64,000 nucleotides of DNA from Mesorhizobium tamadayense (GTDB lineage: Bacteria; Pseudomonadota; Alphaproteobacteria; Rhizobiales; Rhizobiaceae). The stretch lies in NCBI RefSeq assembly GCF_003863365.1, contig NZ_RQXT01000029.1:1-64000 (forward strand), in the 5' to 3' direction. This document shows, piece by piece, positions 28,045 to 36,673 of the stretch. Position 1 is the first letter of the stretch. Every line of letters starts with the position of its first letter. The notes under the pieces are model-generated. The model did no database searches, was not told the DNA's origin, and saw only the letters and a program-made list of their open reading frames with translations. The translations under genes were made by a program, and so were the position numbers.

Positions 28045-28357
28045 GGATGATCTCTCACCGGGCGTCGGCGGTGGCGCCGACCAGTGCGGGAAGTCCTATA
28101 TCGCGCCGATCAACAGCCCGAAAGCTGCAGTGCTGGGGCCGCTTGCGGCAGGGGCGGTCCTTGATGTCGACGTGCTCACAAGCGGCAGCTCAAGTGCTTT
28201 GGTGGTCAAAGATGCGGCCGGCGCCTTAGCTGGCGCATTGACGTTTTTGGGATACTTGACGGTCATCAATTGCATCGTGCAACAGGGTATCGCTTACAAG
28301 GCAACAATCCAAACGATTACGGGCGGCGTATATACGGTAGAAGTCGCTCCGCTTTGA
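28016..28357 (+). CDS. Poly-Gly N-terminus small protein with HIRAN-like barrel
   Basis: A 113-residue protein starting MSGGGGGGGRDD. The ATG at 28016, with GAGGGAG ahead, was chosen over a GTG 15 bases upstream. After the glycine-rich leader (a second GVGGG follows at about 17-21) comes a compact beta domain: GAVLDVDVLT, ALVVKDAAGALAGALT, INCIVQQGIAYKATIQTITGG. That pattern of strands resembles a HIRAN-like barrel. This is a fold impression, not a family hit. It lies between the glycosylase and the kinase fusion, overlapping the latter by 4 bases. Its fixed place in the operon suggests it is a substrate or accessory of the enzymes. Confidence 0.6.
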   Translation: MSGGGGGGGRDDLSPGVGGGADQCGKSYIAPINSPKAAVLGPLAAGAVLDVDVLTSGSSSALVVKDAAGALAGALTFLGYLTVINCIVQQGIAYKATIQTITGGVYTVEVAPL

Positions 28358-29559
28358 GTTCCGGGATAACGGTAGTCGGCGGCATTTATCGGGAGCGTTG
28401 CCTGCATCCGACATGGAACGCCGTGTTCGGTTCTGCTGGGAGAGCAGCGCAGAATATTTCCCCGCTCGTGCCAGGACGAAAAAGGCTCGCAGGATATGTC
28501 GCTGATCGAATTCGCGATGACGTCGACTTGCTGGCTAAGCTTATTGATTTCGAAGTCATGGCCACTCCGGCGCCAACTGCGGTGACATTCGACTACACAC
28601 ATACGCTGGCGGACCCATCGATTTCTCCACCCTTATGGCGAATTGCACGCCAGGCTCCTATCCCGATCGAAGACGAGAACGTCCTTCGATACGGGATGCT
28701 TGAAGGCGACGCGATCGTTCGTGCCAAAACCGCCGTTTACGATCCGCAGTCCGCCTTCAATGGGATCTCGTTCACGGCGAACGGATCCACCGCAGACCGG
28801 CTAGCAGTAATTCTCAACCAGCTAGAGATGCGGAATATCACCGGCAACGACGACCCGTTCAAGGGTGCCCAGTGATTCTTCGAGCAGGACAACGCCGAGG
28901 TTGTTGTCTTAAAGATGGGCGCCATGGGCGCCCGTGTAATTGCCCGCACCGGTGTGCATGACATTCCGCTCTACAAATCAAATAAGGTCTGGAAATTGGG
29001 CTCGGGGGACGTGTTTTCGTCGACTTTCGCGGCACTTTGGGCGGTGCAGGGTATGGGTGCCGAAGATGCGGCTGAGTTGGCGTCGAGATCTGTCGCCTGG
29101 TATTGCGAAAACCGCTCCCTTCCGCCGCCCGATCCACGGACGTTGCGAATGCTTTCAATGGAGCCGTTGGTTCCCGCAACAGGCAAGATTTATCTTGCTG
29201 GCCCATTCTTTGACTTGGGCCAACGCTGGGTAGTCGAGGAAGCTAGACGGGCACTGTTACAGGCCGGGGTCGAGGTGTTTTCGCCTATACATGAGATCGG
29301 ACCTGGCAAGGCGGAAGAGGTTGCCACGGCTGATCTTAAGGGCTTGGAAGGTTGCCAAGCAGTCTTTGCTATCCTGAACGGAATGGATCCGGGCACTATT
29401 TTTGAGGTGGGGTATGCCAAGAAACTTGGAATCCCGGTGGTGGCGCTCGCTGAGAACGAGCGGGAAGAGGACCTCAAAATGATGGCCGGCAGCGGGATGA
29501 CCATCACGGACGATTTTGTGACGGCAATCTATCGGACGATTTGGAGCCTAGGTCGATGA
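28354..29559 (+). pseudogene. PfkB-like kinase / nucleoside deoxyribosyltransferase fusion with in-frame TGA
   Basis: One frame of 402 codons runs from the TTG at 28354 (overlapping the previous stop) to 29559, but codon 174 (28873-28875) is TGA. The first part begins ITVVGGIYRERCLHP as in PfkB carbohydrate/nucleoside kinases. After the stop come VVVLKMGAMGARV and WKLGSGDVFSSTFAALWA, the GxGD anion-hole and catalytic-base motif. The C-terminal 130 residues start KIYLAGPFFDLGQRW and continue with NGMDPGTIFEVGYAKKLGIP, a nucleoside 2-deoxyribosyltransferase. The fusion could phosphorylate and split nucleosides. If TGA is not read through, only two fragments form. A sense codon such as TGG or CGA is one base away. 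Confidence 0.7.
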
Positions 29560-30152
29560 AGACAGCTTTGTTGCTTTCAGGCGGGATGGATTCCGTCAGT
29601 ATCGCCTGGTGGATGAAACCCGACTTAGCTATCACGATTGACTACGGACAAAAGCCCGCAGATGCCGAGATAGCTGCTGCCCGCAAAGTCGCTGAGCTGT
29701 TAACTATCAAGCATGAGATCATTCGGGTGGATTGTTCCTCCCTGGGCTCGGGTGACATGGCAGGCACAGCTCCGTTGTCGGCGGCACCCGTCTCCGAATG
29801 GTGGCCGTTCCGCAATCAGCTCATTCTCACCTTGGCCGGCATGGCAGCTGTTCGTATGGGGTGTGGAAGGCTCTTGATTGGCACGTTGGCGACCGATGGC
29901 CAGCACGCTGATGGCCGCCCTGAGTTCGTCGAAAGGATTTCCGCCCTAATGAGCTTTCAAGAAGGCAGCATGCTCGTTAGCGCACCCGCGATTGGACTGG
30001 ACGCCGTCGAACTGGTGCGGCAATCAGGCATTGATCAGGCTACTCTTGCGTGGGCGCACTCTTGCCATGTCGGAAATTTTGCCTGCGGCCGCTGCCGCGG
30101 TTGCATCAAGCACTTCAACACCTGGCACGCCCTTGGCTGGACTCCTCACTGA
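29556..30152 (+). CDS. QueC-like 7-cyano-7-deazaguanine synthase homologue
   Basis: A 198-residue PP-loop ATPase. The SGGMDS motif is at 8-13, and the C-terminal zinc site is intact as Cys170, Cys177, Cys180 and Cys183 (SCHVGNFACGRCRGC). QueC makes preQ0 from carboxydeazaguanine. QueC-like proteins of type IV CBASS (Cap9) have been reported to attach a deazaguanine to a protein N-terminus. No queD, queE or queF lies nearby, so it is not part of an ordinary queuosine operon and probably has a specialised role here. The ATG overlaps the previous stop as ATGA. Confidence 0.85.
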   Translation: MKTALLLSGGMDSVSIAWWMKPDLAITIDYGQKPADAEIAAARKVAELLTIKHEIIRVDCSSLGSGDMAGTAPLSAAPVSEWWPFRNQLILTLAGMAAVRMGCGRLLIGTLATDGQHADGRPEFVERISALMSFQEGSMLVSAPAIGLDAVELVRQSGIDQATLAWAHSCHVGNFACGRCRGCIKHFNTWHALGWTPH

Positions 30153-30816
30153 CGATCCCGTACCTCGAAATGAGCCGGGGACTTGGGCAGCCTGGCTGCC
30201 AGAGGGATCGAAGATCATCACACTGCCTCGGCCCGAGCCACGCGCCGACAAACCCTTTATGGGTGTTCTCGAGGCCAGGCGCTCGAACCTCGGCGGGACA
30301 ATATCCTGGCTGCAGGTTTCAGAACTGCTCTGGCACACGTGTCGAACCCGTCAATGGCGTGGTGTTGGACGTGCTGGGATTCCGATCGAGCATCGGGCAC
30401 TACCATCTGCCGGAGGTCTGCATGCAGTGGGCGTGATCGCACAAATGGTAGAGCAATCCGAGCCGCCCCGCCTTTACCTTCCCGGGAGGCATGCGTTCGC
30501 CTGCCTAACTAAAGCCGAAGACGATGCCCACACAGCGAACGCTGTCGATGCTCGAGTTACCGGTGCGATAGTCGCGGGGTGCACACTCAGGCTGGTCGGT
30601 GACTACGCCAAGGTATCTGCAGCTTACCAACATCCCGAAAGTCTTCTGTGGCGCGACGCGGGGATTGTTACTGCCGGTATTTGCATCATTGCAGAATGGA
30701 TGGGCTTGACGAGCATTCCGATTGGTTTGACGGGGTCGTCGCATCTTCGCCGTTTAGGTTTTCCGGCAGACCGATTTATCGGATTAGGTGCAGTGCATGT
30801 CGGGGGCAGATTGTAG
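30067..30816 (+). CDS. SagB-like nitroreductase-fold protein
   Basis: A protein of about 249 residues with the FMN nitroreductase/SagB pattern: GVLEARRSNLGG with SELLWHTCRTR, then LPSAGGLHAVGVIAQM, and in the C-terminal part WRDAGIVTAGICIIAEWMGL and RFIGLGAVHVGG. SagB-type enzymes oxidise azolines in peptide modification, and others reduce or oxidise small molecules with FMN. The ATG at 30067 overlaps queC by 86 bases. A later TTG near 30130 would avoid most of the overlap, so the start is uncertain. It is the last gene of the plus-strand arm. Confidence 0.72.
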   Translation: MSEILPAAAAAVASSTSTPGTPLAGLLTDDPVPRNEPGTWAAWLPEGSKIITLPRPEPRADKPFMGVLEARRSNLGGTISWLQVSELLWHTCRTRQWRGVGRAGIPIEHRALPSAGGLHAVGVIAQMVEQSEPPRLYLPGRHAFACLTKAEDDAHTANAVDARVTGAIVAGCTLRLVGDYAKVSAAYQHPESLLWRDAGIVTAGICIIAEWMGLTSIPIGLTGSSHLRRLGFPADRFIGLGAVHVGGRL

Positions 30817-30938
30817 ACTTGCACCCTGCCAGAAATGGCCGTAGCCAAGGCACATTCCGCTGGACTTCGTTACGCACGCAAGCATTGCTGGGGGTAACAA
30901 CCCGGCGGTTATCCTCCGCCAAGAAACAGAGACTCTCC

Positions 30939-30955
30939 AGCCCGCCAAGCGGGCT
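30939..30955. repeat. Short perfect hairpin
   Basis: AGCCCGC-CAA-GCGGGCT forms a 7-bp stem with a 3-base loop about 120 bases after the nitroreductase stop and 55 bases before the DUF3489 gene. No T-run follows, so it is not a standard terminator. Confidence 0.35.
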
Positions 30956-31009
30956 CGAATCAGTACAGGCGCCGGATTGACCGGCAACTGCAAACTGAGG
31001 AGAACGACC

Positions 31010-31438
31010 ATGGCAACCCTGGGCACTGATCAAGGTACCGAATCGGACAACGACAAGCTTCAAACTCCGCCGGAGCCGCATGAGCACATCTGGGATGCGC
31101 TAGAGACCCCGCCCAAGCGGGCGAAGAAGGCGAAGTCGCCCAAAAAGAAAGCTCGTGGAGAGGCCGGTGCGGAGCCGGCTCCGGCAAAACCACCGAAGGC
31201 TGCGCCCCGCGCCGAGACCAAGCAGAGCAAGTCGGATCTGGTGTTGAAGAAGCTCCGCCTGACGAAGGGCGCCACAATCGAGATGCTGATGGAGGTCACC
31301 GGCTGGCAGGCGCACTCGGTGCGGGGCTTCTTGTCAGCGGCGGTCAAGAAGAAGCTCGGCCTAAACCTAGTCAGCGACGTCGGCAAGGATGGGGTCCGCC
31401 GATATCGCATCGATGACGGCGCCAAGGGCGGTGCATGA
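31010..31438 (+). CDS. DUF3489-domain protein
   Basis: A 142-residue basic protein. The first 85 residues are rich in Lys, Pro and Ala ([15 protein letters not shown]) and look disordered. The rest is a DUF3489 winged-helix-like domain ([20 protein letters not shown], then [21 protein letters not shown]). A clear AGGAG stands before the ATG at 31010. In many rhizobial islands this gene precedes a DUF2924 gene and a large serine recombinase, as here, so it probably helps recombination or regulation. Confidence 0.88.
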   Translation: MATLGTDQGTESDNDKLQTPPEPHEHIWDALETPPKRAKKAKSPKKKARGEAGAEPAPAKPPKAAPRAETKQSKSDLVLKKLRLTKGATIEMLMEVTGWQAHSVRGFLSAAVKKKLGLNLVSDVGKDGVRRYRIDDGAKGGA

Positions 31439-31917
31439 TGGCCATGCGAGCCAAGCTCAACATCGAAGCAGAGGTCGCCGCCCTAGGCGACCTCTCCCGC
31501 GAGGAACTCGCAGCCCAATGGGAGAGGATCTACAGATGCGCGCCCCCAAAGGGTGTCAGGCGTGAACTTCTGATCAGGGCAGCAGCTTGGCATCTTCAGG
31601 CAAAGCGTCTCGGTGGATTTTCCACCGAGACGCGTCGCATGCTCAGGTCCGCCATAGACCGGGTCGAGAAGAAGATCGCCGACCGCGACAGCCAAGCTAA
31701 CGTCGTCGACGACGACATCAAGGTCACGAACGCGCAGAAGCGCAAACAAGCTTTGCCCGGCACCAGGTTGGTCCGCGACTGGAACGGCAAGACCCATATC
31801 GTCGACGTGATCGAGGATGGCTTCGTCTTCGAAGGGAAGATCTACCCCTCGCTGTCATCGATCGCACGCAAGATCACCGGCGCGCATTGGTCCGGTCCAA
31901 GGTTCTTCGGACTATGA
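31435..31917 (+). CDS. DUF2924-domain protein
   Basis: The 160-residue protein has the DUF2924 pattern: [21 protein letters not shown], then [20 protein letters not shown], and a C-terminal [22 protein letters not shown] with [24 protein letters not shown]. The first ATG overlaps the previous stop, and the end overlaps the recombinase start as ATGA. The C-terminal segment resembles small DNA-associated domains of phage-type proteins. It is the middle gene of a tightly coupled trio. Confidence 0.9.
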   Translation: MMAMRAKLNIEAEVAALGDLSREELAAQWERIYRCAPPKGVRRELLIRAAAWHLQAKRLGGFSTETRRMLRSAIDRVEKKIADRDSQANVVDDDIKVTNAQKRKQALPGTRLVRDWNGKTHIVDVIEDGFVFEGKIYPSLSSIARKITGAHWSGPRFFGL

Positions 31918-33605
31918 GCAGCTCAAGGTCCCGCCTACGCTGTGCCGTCTACACTCGCAAATCGAGCGAAGAAGGTCTCGACCAGGAATTCAACTCGCTC
32001 GACGCCCAGCGCGAGGCTTGCGTCGCGTTCATCGCCTCGCAGATCGGCCTCGGCTGGAAGCTCGTCCCGGATCGCTATGATGATGGCGGCATCTCAGGTG
32101 GGACGATGGAGCGCCCTGCCCTGCAGCGGCTGCTGCAGGACATCCGCGACAAGAAGGTCGATGTCGTGGTGGTCTACAAGATCGACCGCCTAACCCGATC
32201 GCTTATGGACTTCTCGAGGATCGTTGAGATCTTCGATGCCAGCTCGGCATCATTCGTTTCTGTCACGCAGCAGTTCAACACCACCACATCGATGGGCAGG
32301 CTGACGCTGAACGTGCTTCTGTCATTCGCGCAGTTTGAGCGAGAAGTCACAGCTGAACGCATCCGCGACAAGATCGCCGCCTCCAAGAAGAAGGGTATGT
32401 GGATGGGAGGTGTGGTGCCGCTCGGCTATCGTGTGGAGCACCGCAAGCTCGTCATCGACGATCTCGAAGCGGAGATCGTCCGACACCTGTTCGGTCGATA
32501 TCTCGCTCTGAAGTCGGTCCGCGGTCTTGCAGACGAGGCCGCACGCGATGGCCTCGTTGCCCGAACCCGCGAACGCCAGGATGGGACCGTCGCAGTCACG
32601 ATGCCATTCGGCCGCGGGAACCTCTATCACCTGCTCTCGAACCCCATCTACATCGGCAAGATTAAGCACAAAGATCAGCTCCACGAAGGCGAGCACGAGC
32701 CGATCATTGCAGGTCCGATGTTCGAAGAGGCCCAGGCGCTTTTGGCCACTCAGGCGCCGCGCCGCAGGAGCACGTCGAACGTCACACAGCCTCATCTTCT
32801 CACCGGACTGCTCTTTGACGAACACGGTGAGAAGCTTCGATCAGTGCATGCCAACAAGCGCGGCGTCCGCTATCGCTACTATGTCTCAAAACAGTTTGTT
32901 GATCAGCGGCGCGGCAGCTCCGACGGATGGCGCCTTCCCGCCGATGCAGTTGAATCGGTAGTTGAGCATCAGCTGAATCGCATTCTCAGCGATCATGACC
33001 AAATCGCTGATTTGATTCAGCGATGGGGAAGCGCAGCCGACATTCAAAACGCTATGCGTCGCGCGGCTGAGATCAAGGCTGCCTGGACCTCCGACACTGC
33101 CGACCACAAGCGATCACTGCTGCAGAAAATGGTCCGCCGTATCGCCCTTGGTCAGAAGTCGCTGGCCGTCGACATCGACGGCCGAGCGTTGTGCGAACAT
33201 CTGCTCGATCAACCTTTGCCATCGGATGGCGGCGCCGAGACCCTTTCGATCTCTTGCCAATTCGACATCAAGCGACGTGGCGTCGAGATGCGCATCGTAC
33301 TAGGCGAGGCCTCGTCCAATAGCGCTGACCCTGACGCCGGATTGATCGACGTGGTGCAACGCTCTCAGCGGTATCTCCATCAACTTACAGATGGTTCTGG
33401 CCGAAGCTTGACAGAGGTGGCTAACTTGAACGCGACGACGGTCTCTGAGGTGAGCAGGCTGCTGCCGCTGGCATTTCTCGCACCGAAGATCGTGTCGAAG
33501 ATTATCGCCGGCAACCAGCCAGTCGAACTCACAGCCCATAGGCTGTCGCGCCTGTCCGGCCTTCCCCTCGTATGGTCTGATCAGTCTGCCCTGCTCGGCC
33601 TCTGA
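31914..33605 (+). CDS. Large serine recombinase
   Basis: A 563-residue large serine recombinase. The N-terminal catalytic domain has Ser17 in VYTRKSSEEG, QREACVAFIASQ, the Arg-rich YKIDRLTRSLMDFSRI and ERIRDKIAASKKKGMWMGG. It is followed by a recombinase domain (about 165-270), then a zinc-ribbon-like region and a C-terminal helical part. It would integrate or excise the accessory block by site-specific exchange at short core sequences. The gene is intact. The ~100-bp repeat at 33805 is 200 bases downstream. Confidence 0.93.
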   Translation: MSSSRSRLRCAVYTRKSSEEGLDQEFNSLDAQREACVAFIASQIGLGWKLVPDRYDDGGISGGTMERPALQRLLQDIRDKKVDVVVVYKIDRLTRSLMDFSRIVEIFDASSASFVSVTQQFNTTTSMGRLTLNVLLSFAQFEREVTAERIRDKIAASKKKGMWMGGVVPLGYRVEHRKLVIDDLEAEIVRHLFGRYLALKSVRGLADEAARDGLVARTRERQDGTVAVTMPFGRGNLYHLLSNPIYIGKIKHKDQLHEGEHEPIIAGPMFEEAQALLATQAPRRRSTSNVTQPHLLTGLLFDEHGEKLRSVHANKRGVRYRYYVSKQFVDQRRGSSDGWRLPADAVESVVEHQLNRILSDHDQIADLIQRWGSAADIQNAMRRAAEIKAAWTSDTADHKRSLLQKMVRRIALGQKSLAVDIDGRALCEHLLDQPLPSDGGAETLSISCQFDIKRRGVEMRIVLGEASSNSADPDAGLIDVVQRSQRYLHQLTDGSGRSLTEVANLNATTVSEVSRLLPLAFLAPKIVSKIIAGNQPVELTAHRLSRLSGLPLVWSDQSALLGL

Positions 33606-34139
33606 TTCCGACCATCAGCTGAGCATCGCTTTTCCAAACGGTTGGCTACGGAAATGGGCATGGAGAGACGAACCCCAGAATTCCGGGCATTCTGGGCTGG
33701 GAACGCGGCGTCTCCGCCAAGCATTGCCGCGATGGCGTCACTAACCTACGGAAATGTCGACACTATTTTGAGACGGTCGAAAGAACGCCAAAACTGGCGG
33801 ACTGAATGGTGGGCCCGGAGGACGTATTAACATCGTTGATTTCATTGACTTTTTCGTGGGCTAAAATCAAAAGTCTTCCCGTATTGTTCCGTATGGTCCC
33901 GCGACTGGGCGGCGGTTCAGTGCCCTATATGCCACATCCCCGAGCGCGGCTCGATCTGCGGCATGACAGGTTCCGCACCTCCAGGCACCTCTGCGTAGCG
34001 CCGGAAAGTGGCTTGCCGGCTTTTTTCGGAAAATACCAACGCATGCGGTCCTCGTCGCCGCGGCACAAACACGTGCAAAGCTCACCCGTCCGGTCTGGCC
34101 TTCTGACCGGACTTGCTGCCTAGATAGCCTCGACTTTTC
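33606..34139. other. Island edge with integrase-like relic
   Basis: About 530 bases between the recombinase and a truncated hydrolase. An open plus-strand frame at 33642-33830 ends in RQNWRTEWWARRTY. The WWARR part is the translation of a tRNA 3' end, as often seen at the end of tyrosine integrase genes that overlap a tRNA. It may be such a relic. The 101-bp repeat lies in this stretch. Confidence 0.4.
33805..33905. repeat. Attachment-like repeat, copy A
   Basis: A 101-base unit that recurs with the same length at 48471 and in a shorter, diverged form at 59819. It opens with AATGGTGGGCCCGGAGGACG. The first part of this is the reverse complement of a tRNA 3' end (CCTCCGGGCCCACCA). The unit contains the conserved GACTTTTTCGTGGGC and ends CTTCCCGTAT...CCGTATGGTCCCGCGAC. 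It is likely a scar of integration at a tRNA gene. Confidence 0.6.
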
Positions 34140-34528
34140 ATTGCTTCAAATATCCAATGGTCAGGTTGCGCGCGCACGCCACGACATTCTCGCCGACCGC
34201 ATCGGTGTCTACGGCATGTCGATGGGCGCGACGCTGGGCTACTGGCTGGCGGCGGTCGAACCGCGCATCGCCTGCGTGGCGCATTTGTGCTGTTTTGCCG
34301 ACTTCGCCAGCTTGATCGATACCGGCGTGCACGATCTGCACGGCATCTATCTCACGATTCCCGGACTGCTCAATCTTGCTGGCAATGGCGAAATCGCCGG
34401 GCGGATCGCGCCGCGGCCGCAATTCATCGGCATCGGCGACCAGGACCCACTGACGCCGCCATGTCGAAACGCCGGCCATGCGCGCCGCCGCGAGCGGCTT
34501 TTTTCGCCGCTTCCTTGCCGGAGACTAG
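34140..34528 (+). pseudogene. Truncated alpha/beta hydrolase
   Basis: The frame starts inside a hydrolase: DRIGVYGMSMGATLGYW carries the nucleophile elbow GMSMG, and IAPRPQFIGIGDQDPLTPP carries the acid loop. The N-terminal half is missing, cut off at the island edge. Near 34460 the frame shifts; the true end VETPAMRAAASGFF... is read in another frame and stops at 34528. The gene overlaps the ABC ATPase end by 4 bases on the other strand. It marks the junction between the island and the catabolic block. Confidence 0.65.
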
Positions 34529-35613
34529 CGCGAAGCGACGCGCAGCCCGGCGGCATCGAAGAGGTGCATACGCTCCGGCGGCAGAGCCAAGGTGAGCGGC
34601 GGGCCCTGCGTTTCGACGCCCTGCCGCTTGAGCACGGCGACTAGCTTATTGTCGCCGGCAATGGTGGCGTGGACGACGGTTTCCGGCCCCAGCGCCTCGG
34701 CCAGCGTCACATGCGCTTCCACCGACCCCTTGCCGCCATCCGAAAGCTCTATGTCGTGTGGCCGGATCCCGAGCGTCGCATCGTCTCCGGGCTTCAGCGC
34801 GGCGCCGTTGACGGCAATCGTGGCCGAAAGCCCGCTCGGACCGTCGACATCCACCTGTGTGGCACTGGCCGAGCGCACCTTGACCGGCAAAAGGTTCATG
34901 CGCGGCGCGCCGATGAAGCCGGCAACGAACAGATTGGCCGGCGCATTGTAGAGATCGAGCGGCCGGCCGACCTGCTCGATCTTGCCGGCGCGCATCACCA
35001 CGATGCGATCGGCGAGCGTCATCGCCTCGACCTGGTCATGGGTGACATAGATCATCGTGGTGGCCAGCCGCTTGTGCAGGGCTGCGAGTTCGGCGCGCGT
35101 CGAGATGCGCAGTTCAGCGTCGAGGTTGGACAGCGGTTCGTCGAGCAGGAAGGCGGTCGGATTGCGCACCACCGCACGGCCGATCGCCACGCGTTGCTTC
35201 TGGCCGCCGGAGAGCTGCCCTGGCCTGCGGTCGAGATAGGGCGCGATTTCCAGCATGCGCGCCGCTTCCGCGATGCGCCGGTCGATCTCGGGTTTCGGCA
35301 TGCGGATGTTTTCGAGCCCAAAGGCAAGGTTCTGGCGCACGCTCATATGCGGGTAGAGCGCATAGGACTGAAACACCATGGCGAGTCCGCGCTGTGCGGC
35401 CGAGACCTCGGTGACGTCGGCGCCGTCGATCTCGATCTTGCCGCCGGTCGGTTGGTCGAGCCCGGCAATCAGCCGCAGCAGCGTGGACTTGCCGCAGCCC
35501 GACGGGCCGACAAGCACCAGCATCTCGCCGTCGCCGACATCTAGACTGATGTCGTGCAGGATCTTCACCTTGCCATAGGCGCGATCGATGTTGGTCAGGG
35601 TTATCCGTCCCAT
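34525..35613 (-). CDS. Sugar ABC transporter ATP-binding protein (MalK/UgpC type)
   Basis: The 362-residue ATPase energises the importer encoded by the genes upstream. Walker A is GPSGCGKST (about 37-45), the signature is LSGGQKQRVAIGRA, and Walker B ends in LLDEPLSNLDAELR. A C-terminal OB-like regulatory domain (about 240-360), with the IRPHDIELSDGG segment, is typical for MalK/UgpC ATPases of family CUT1. It lies 7 bases after the permease gene and is the last gene of the transport set. Confidence 0.94.
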   Translation of the reverse strand: MGRITLTNIDRAYGKVKILHDISLDVGDGEMLVLVGPSGCGKSTLLRLIAGLDQPTGGKIEIDGADVTEVSAAQRGLAMVFQSYALYPHMSVRQNLAFGLENIRMPKPEIDRRIAEAARMLEIAPYLDRRPGQLSGGQKQRVAIGRAVVRNPTAFLLDEPLSNLDAELRISTRAELAALHKRLATTMIYVTHDQVEAMTLADRIVVMRAGKIEQVGRPLDLYNAPANLFVAGFIGAPRMNLLPVKVRSASATQVDVDGPSGLSATIAVNGAALKPGDDATLGIRPHDIELSDGGKGSVEAHVTLAEALGPETVVHATIAGDNKLVAVLKRQGVETQGPPLTLALPPERMHLFDAAGLRVASR

Positions 35614-35620
35614 CGTGCCC

Positions 35621-36673
35621 TCACTTCAGTCCGGTGCCGGCAATGCCGGAGGTGATGTAGCGCTGCAGGAAAACGAAGACGAGCACGACGGGGATCATCG
35701 TCACCACGGTCATCGCCAGGATGTAGTGCCACTGCACATTGAGCTCGCCGGCATAGGTATTGAGCCCTACCTGGAGCGTGTAGAGCTCCTTGCGCGACAG
35801 CACCACCAGCGGCCACAGGAAGTCGTTCCAGCGCCAAACCACCGAGAAGATGGCAAGCACCGCCAGCGCGGGTGCTGCAAGCGGCAACACGATGCGCCAG
35901 TAGATCTGCCATTCCGACGCATTGTCCATGCGCGCGGCATCGAGCATTTCGTCGGGGATGGTGAGCATATACTGGCGCAGCAGGAACACGCCGGTTGGTG
36001 TGGCCACCGTCGGCAGGATGACGCCCCACAGTGAATCCAGCAGGCCGAAGGCGCTGACCACCGAATAGAGCGGCACCAGGATGACCGACAGCGGCACCAT
36101 CAGCGTGCCGACGATCAGGAGCATGGTGAAATCGCGACCGCGGAACTTGTATTTCGACAGAGCGAAGGCGGCCATCGAATTGGTCAGCAGCGTGATCAGC
36201 GTCGCCATTGCAGTGACGAAAACCGAATTGCGGAGATAGCGCAGGAAGTCAAAATGGACGAAGGGTTCGGTATAGTTCTCAGTCGCGAAGCCGATCTCAC
36301 GCACCGGCTGCCGGTCGGCAATATTGACCTTGATGATGTCCTTCGGCGCCTTGGGATCGATCATCTGCGCCACGATCCCGATGCGGCGGACCTCGGCCAT
36401 CACCTTGCTCGAGCCGTCCGGCAGCTTCACCGTGTAGAGGGTGAGCGGCTTGTCATAGCCTTCGACGCTCATCTGCTGGCCGACATAGGGCAGTATGGTC
36501 GGCGGAAACTCGGCCAGCTGCGCCGGCGTCTTGAACGACGAGCCGACCAGCCAGACCGCCGGGCCGAACATGATGACTAGACCGCCGACGAGCCACAGCC
36601 AAGTCACAGTGTCGGTCCAGTGCCAGGAGCGACCACCGCGCCGGCGAGTCAGGAATGCCGCGACGCCGCTCAT
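35621..36673 (-). CDS. Sugar ABC transporter permease (MalG type)
   Basis: A 350-residue CUT1 permease. An N-terminal helix is followed by a long periplasmic stretch (about 50-135) that ends before the other five helices. The EAA loop is present as DAARMDNASEWQIYWRIVLPLAAPAL. The extra periplasmic segment between helices 1 and 2 is larger than in MalG and probably contacts the binding protein. The gene overlaps the next permease by 4 bases. Confidence 0.92.
   Translation of the reverse strand: MSGVAAFLTRRRGGRSWHWTDTVTWLWLVGGLVIMFGPAVWLVGSSFKTPAQLAEFPPTILPYVGQQMSVEGYDKPLTLYTVKLPDGSSKVMAEVRRIGIVAQMIDPKAPKDIIKVNIADRQPVREIGFATENYTEPFVHFDFLRYLRNSVFVTAMATLITLLTNSMAAFALSKYKFRGRDFTMLLIVGTLMVPLSVILVPLYSVVSAFGLLDSLWGVILPTVATPTGVFLLRQYMLTIPDEMLDAARMDNASEWQIYWRIVLPLAAPALAVLAIFSVVWRWNDFLWPLVVLSRKELYTLQVGLNTYAGELNVQWHYILAMTVVTMIPVVLVFVFLQRYITSGIAGTGLK

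Noticed and set aside
23363-30816. Classical type IV CBASS operon
   Set aside because: No CD-NTase and no TGT-like (Cap10) gene is present in the cluster, so the label CBASS is not supported although QueC-like and OGG-like genes are.
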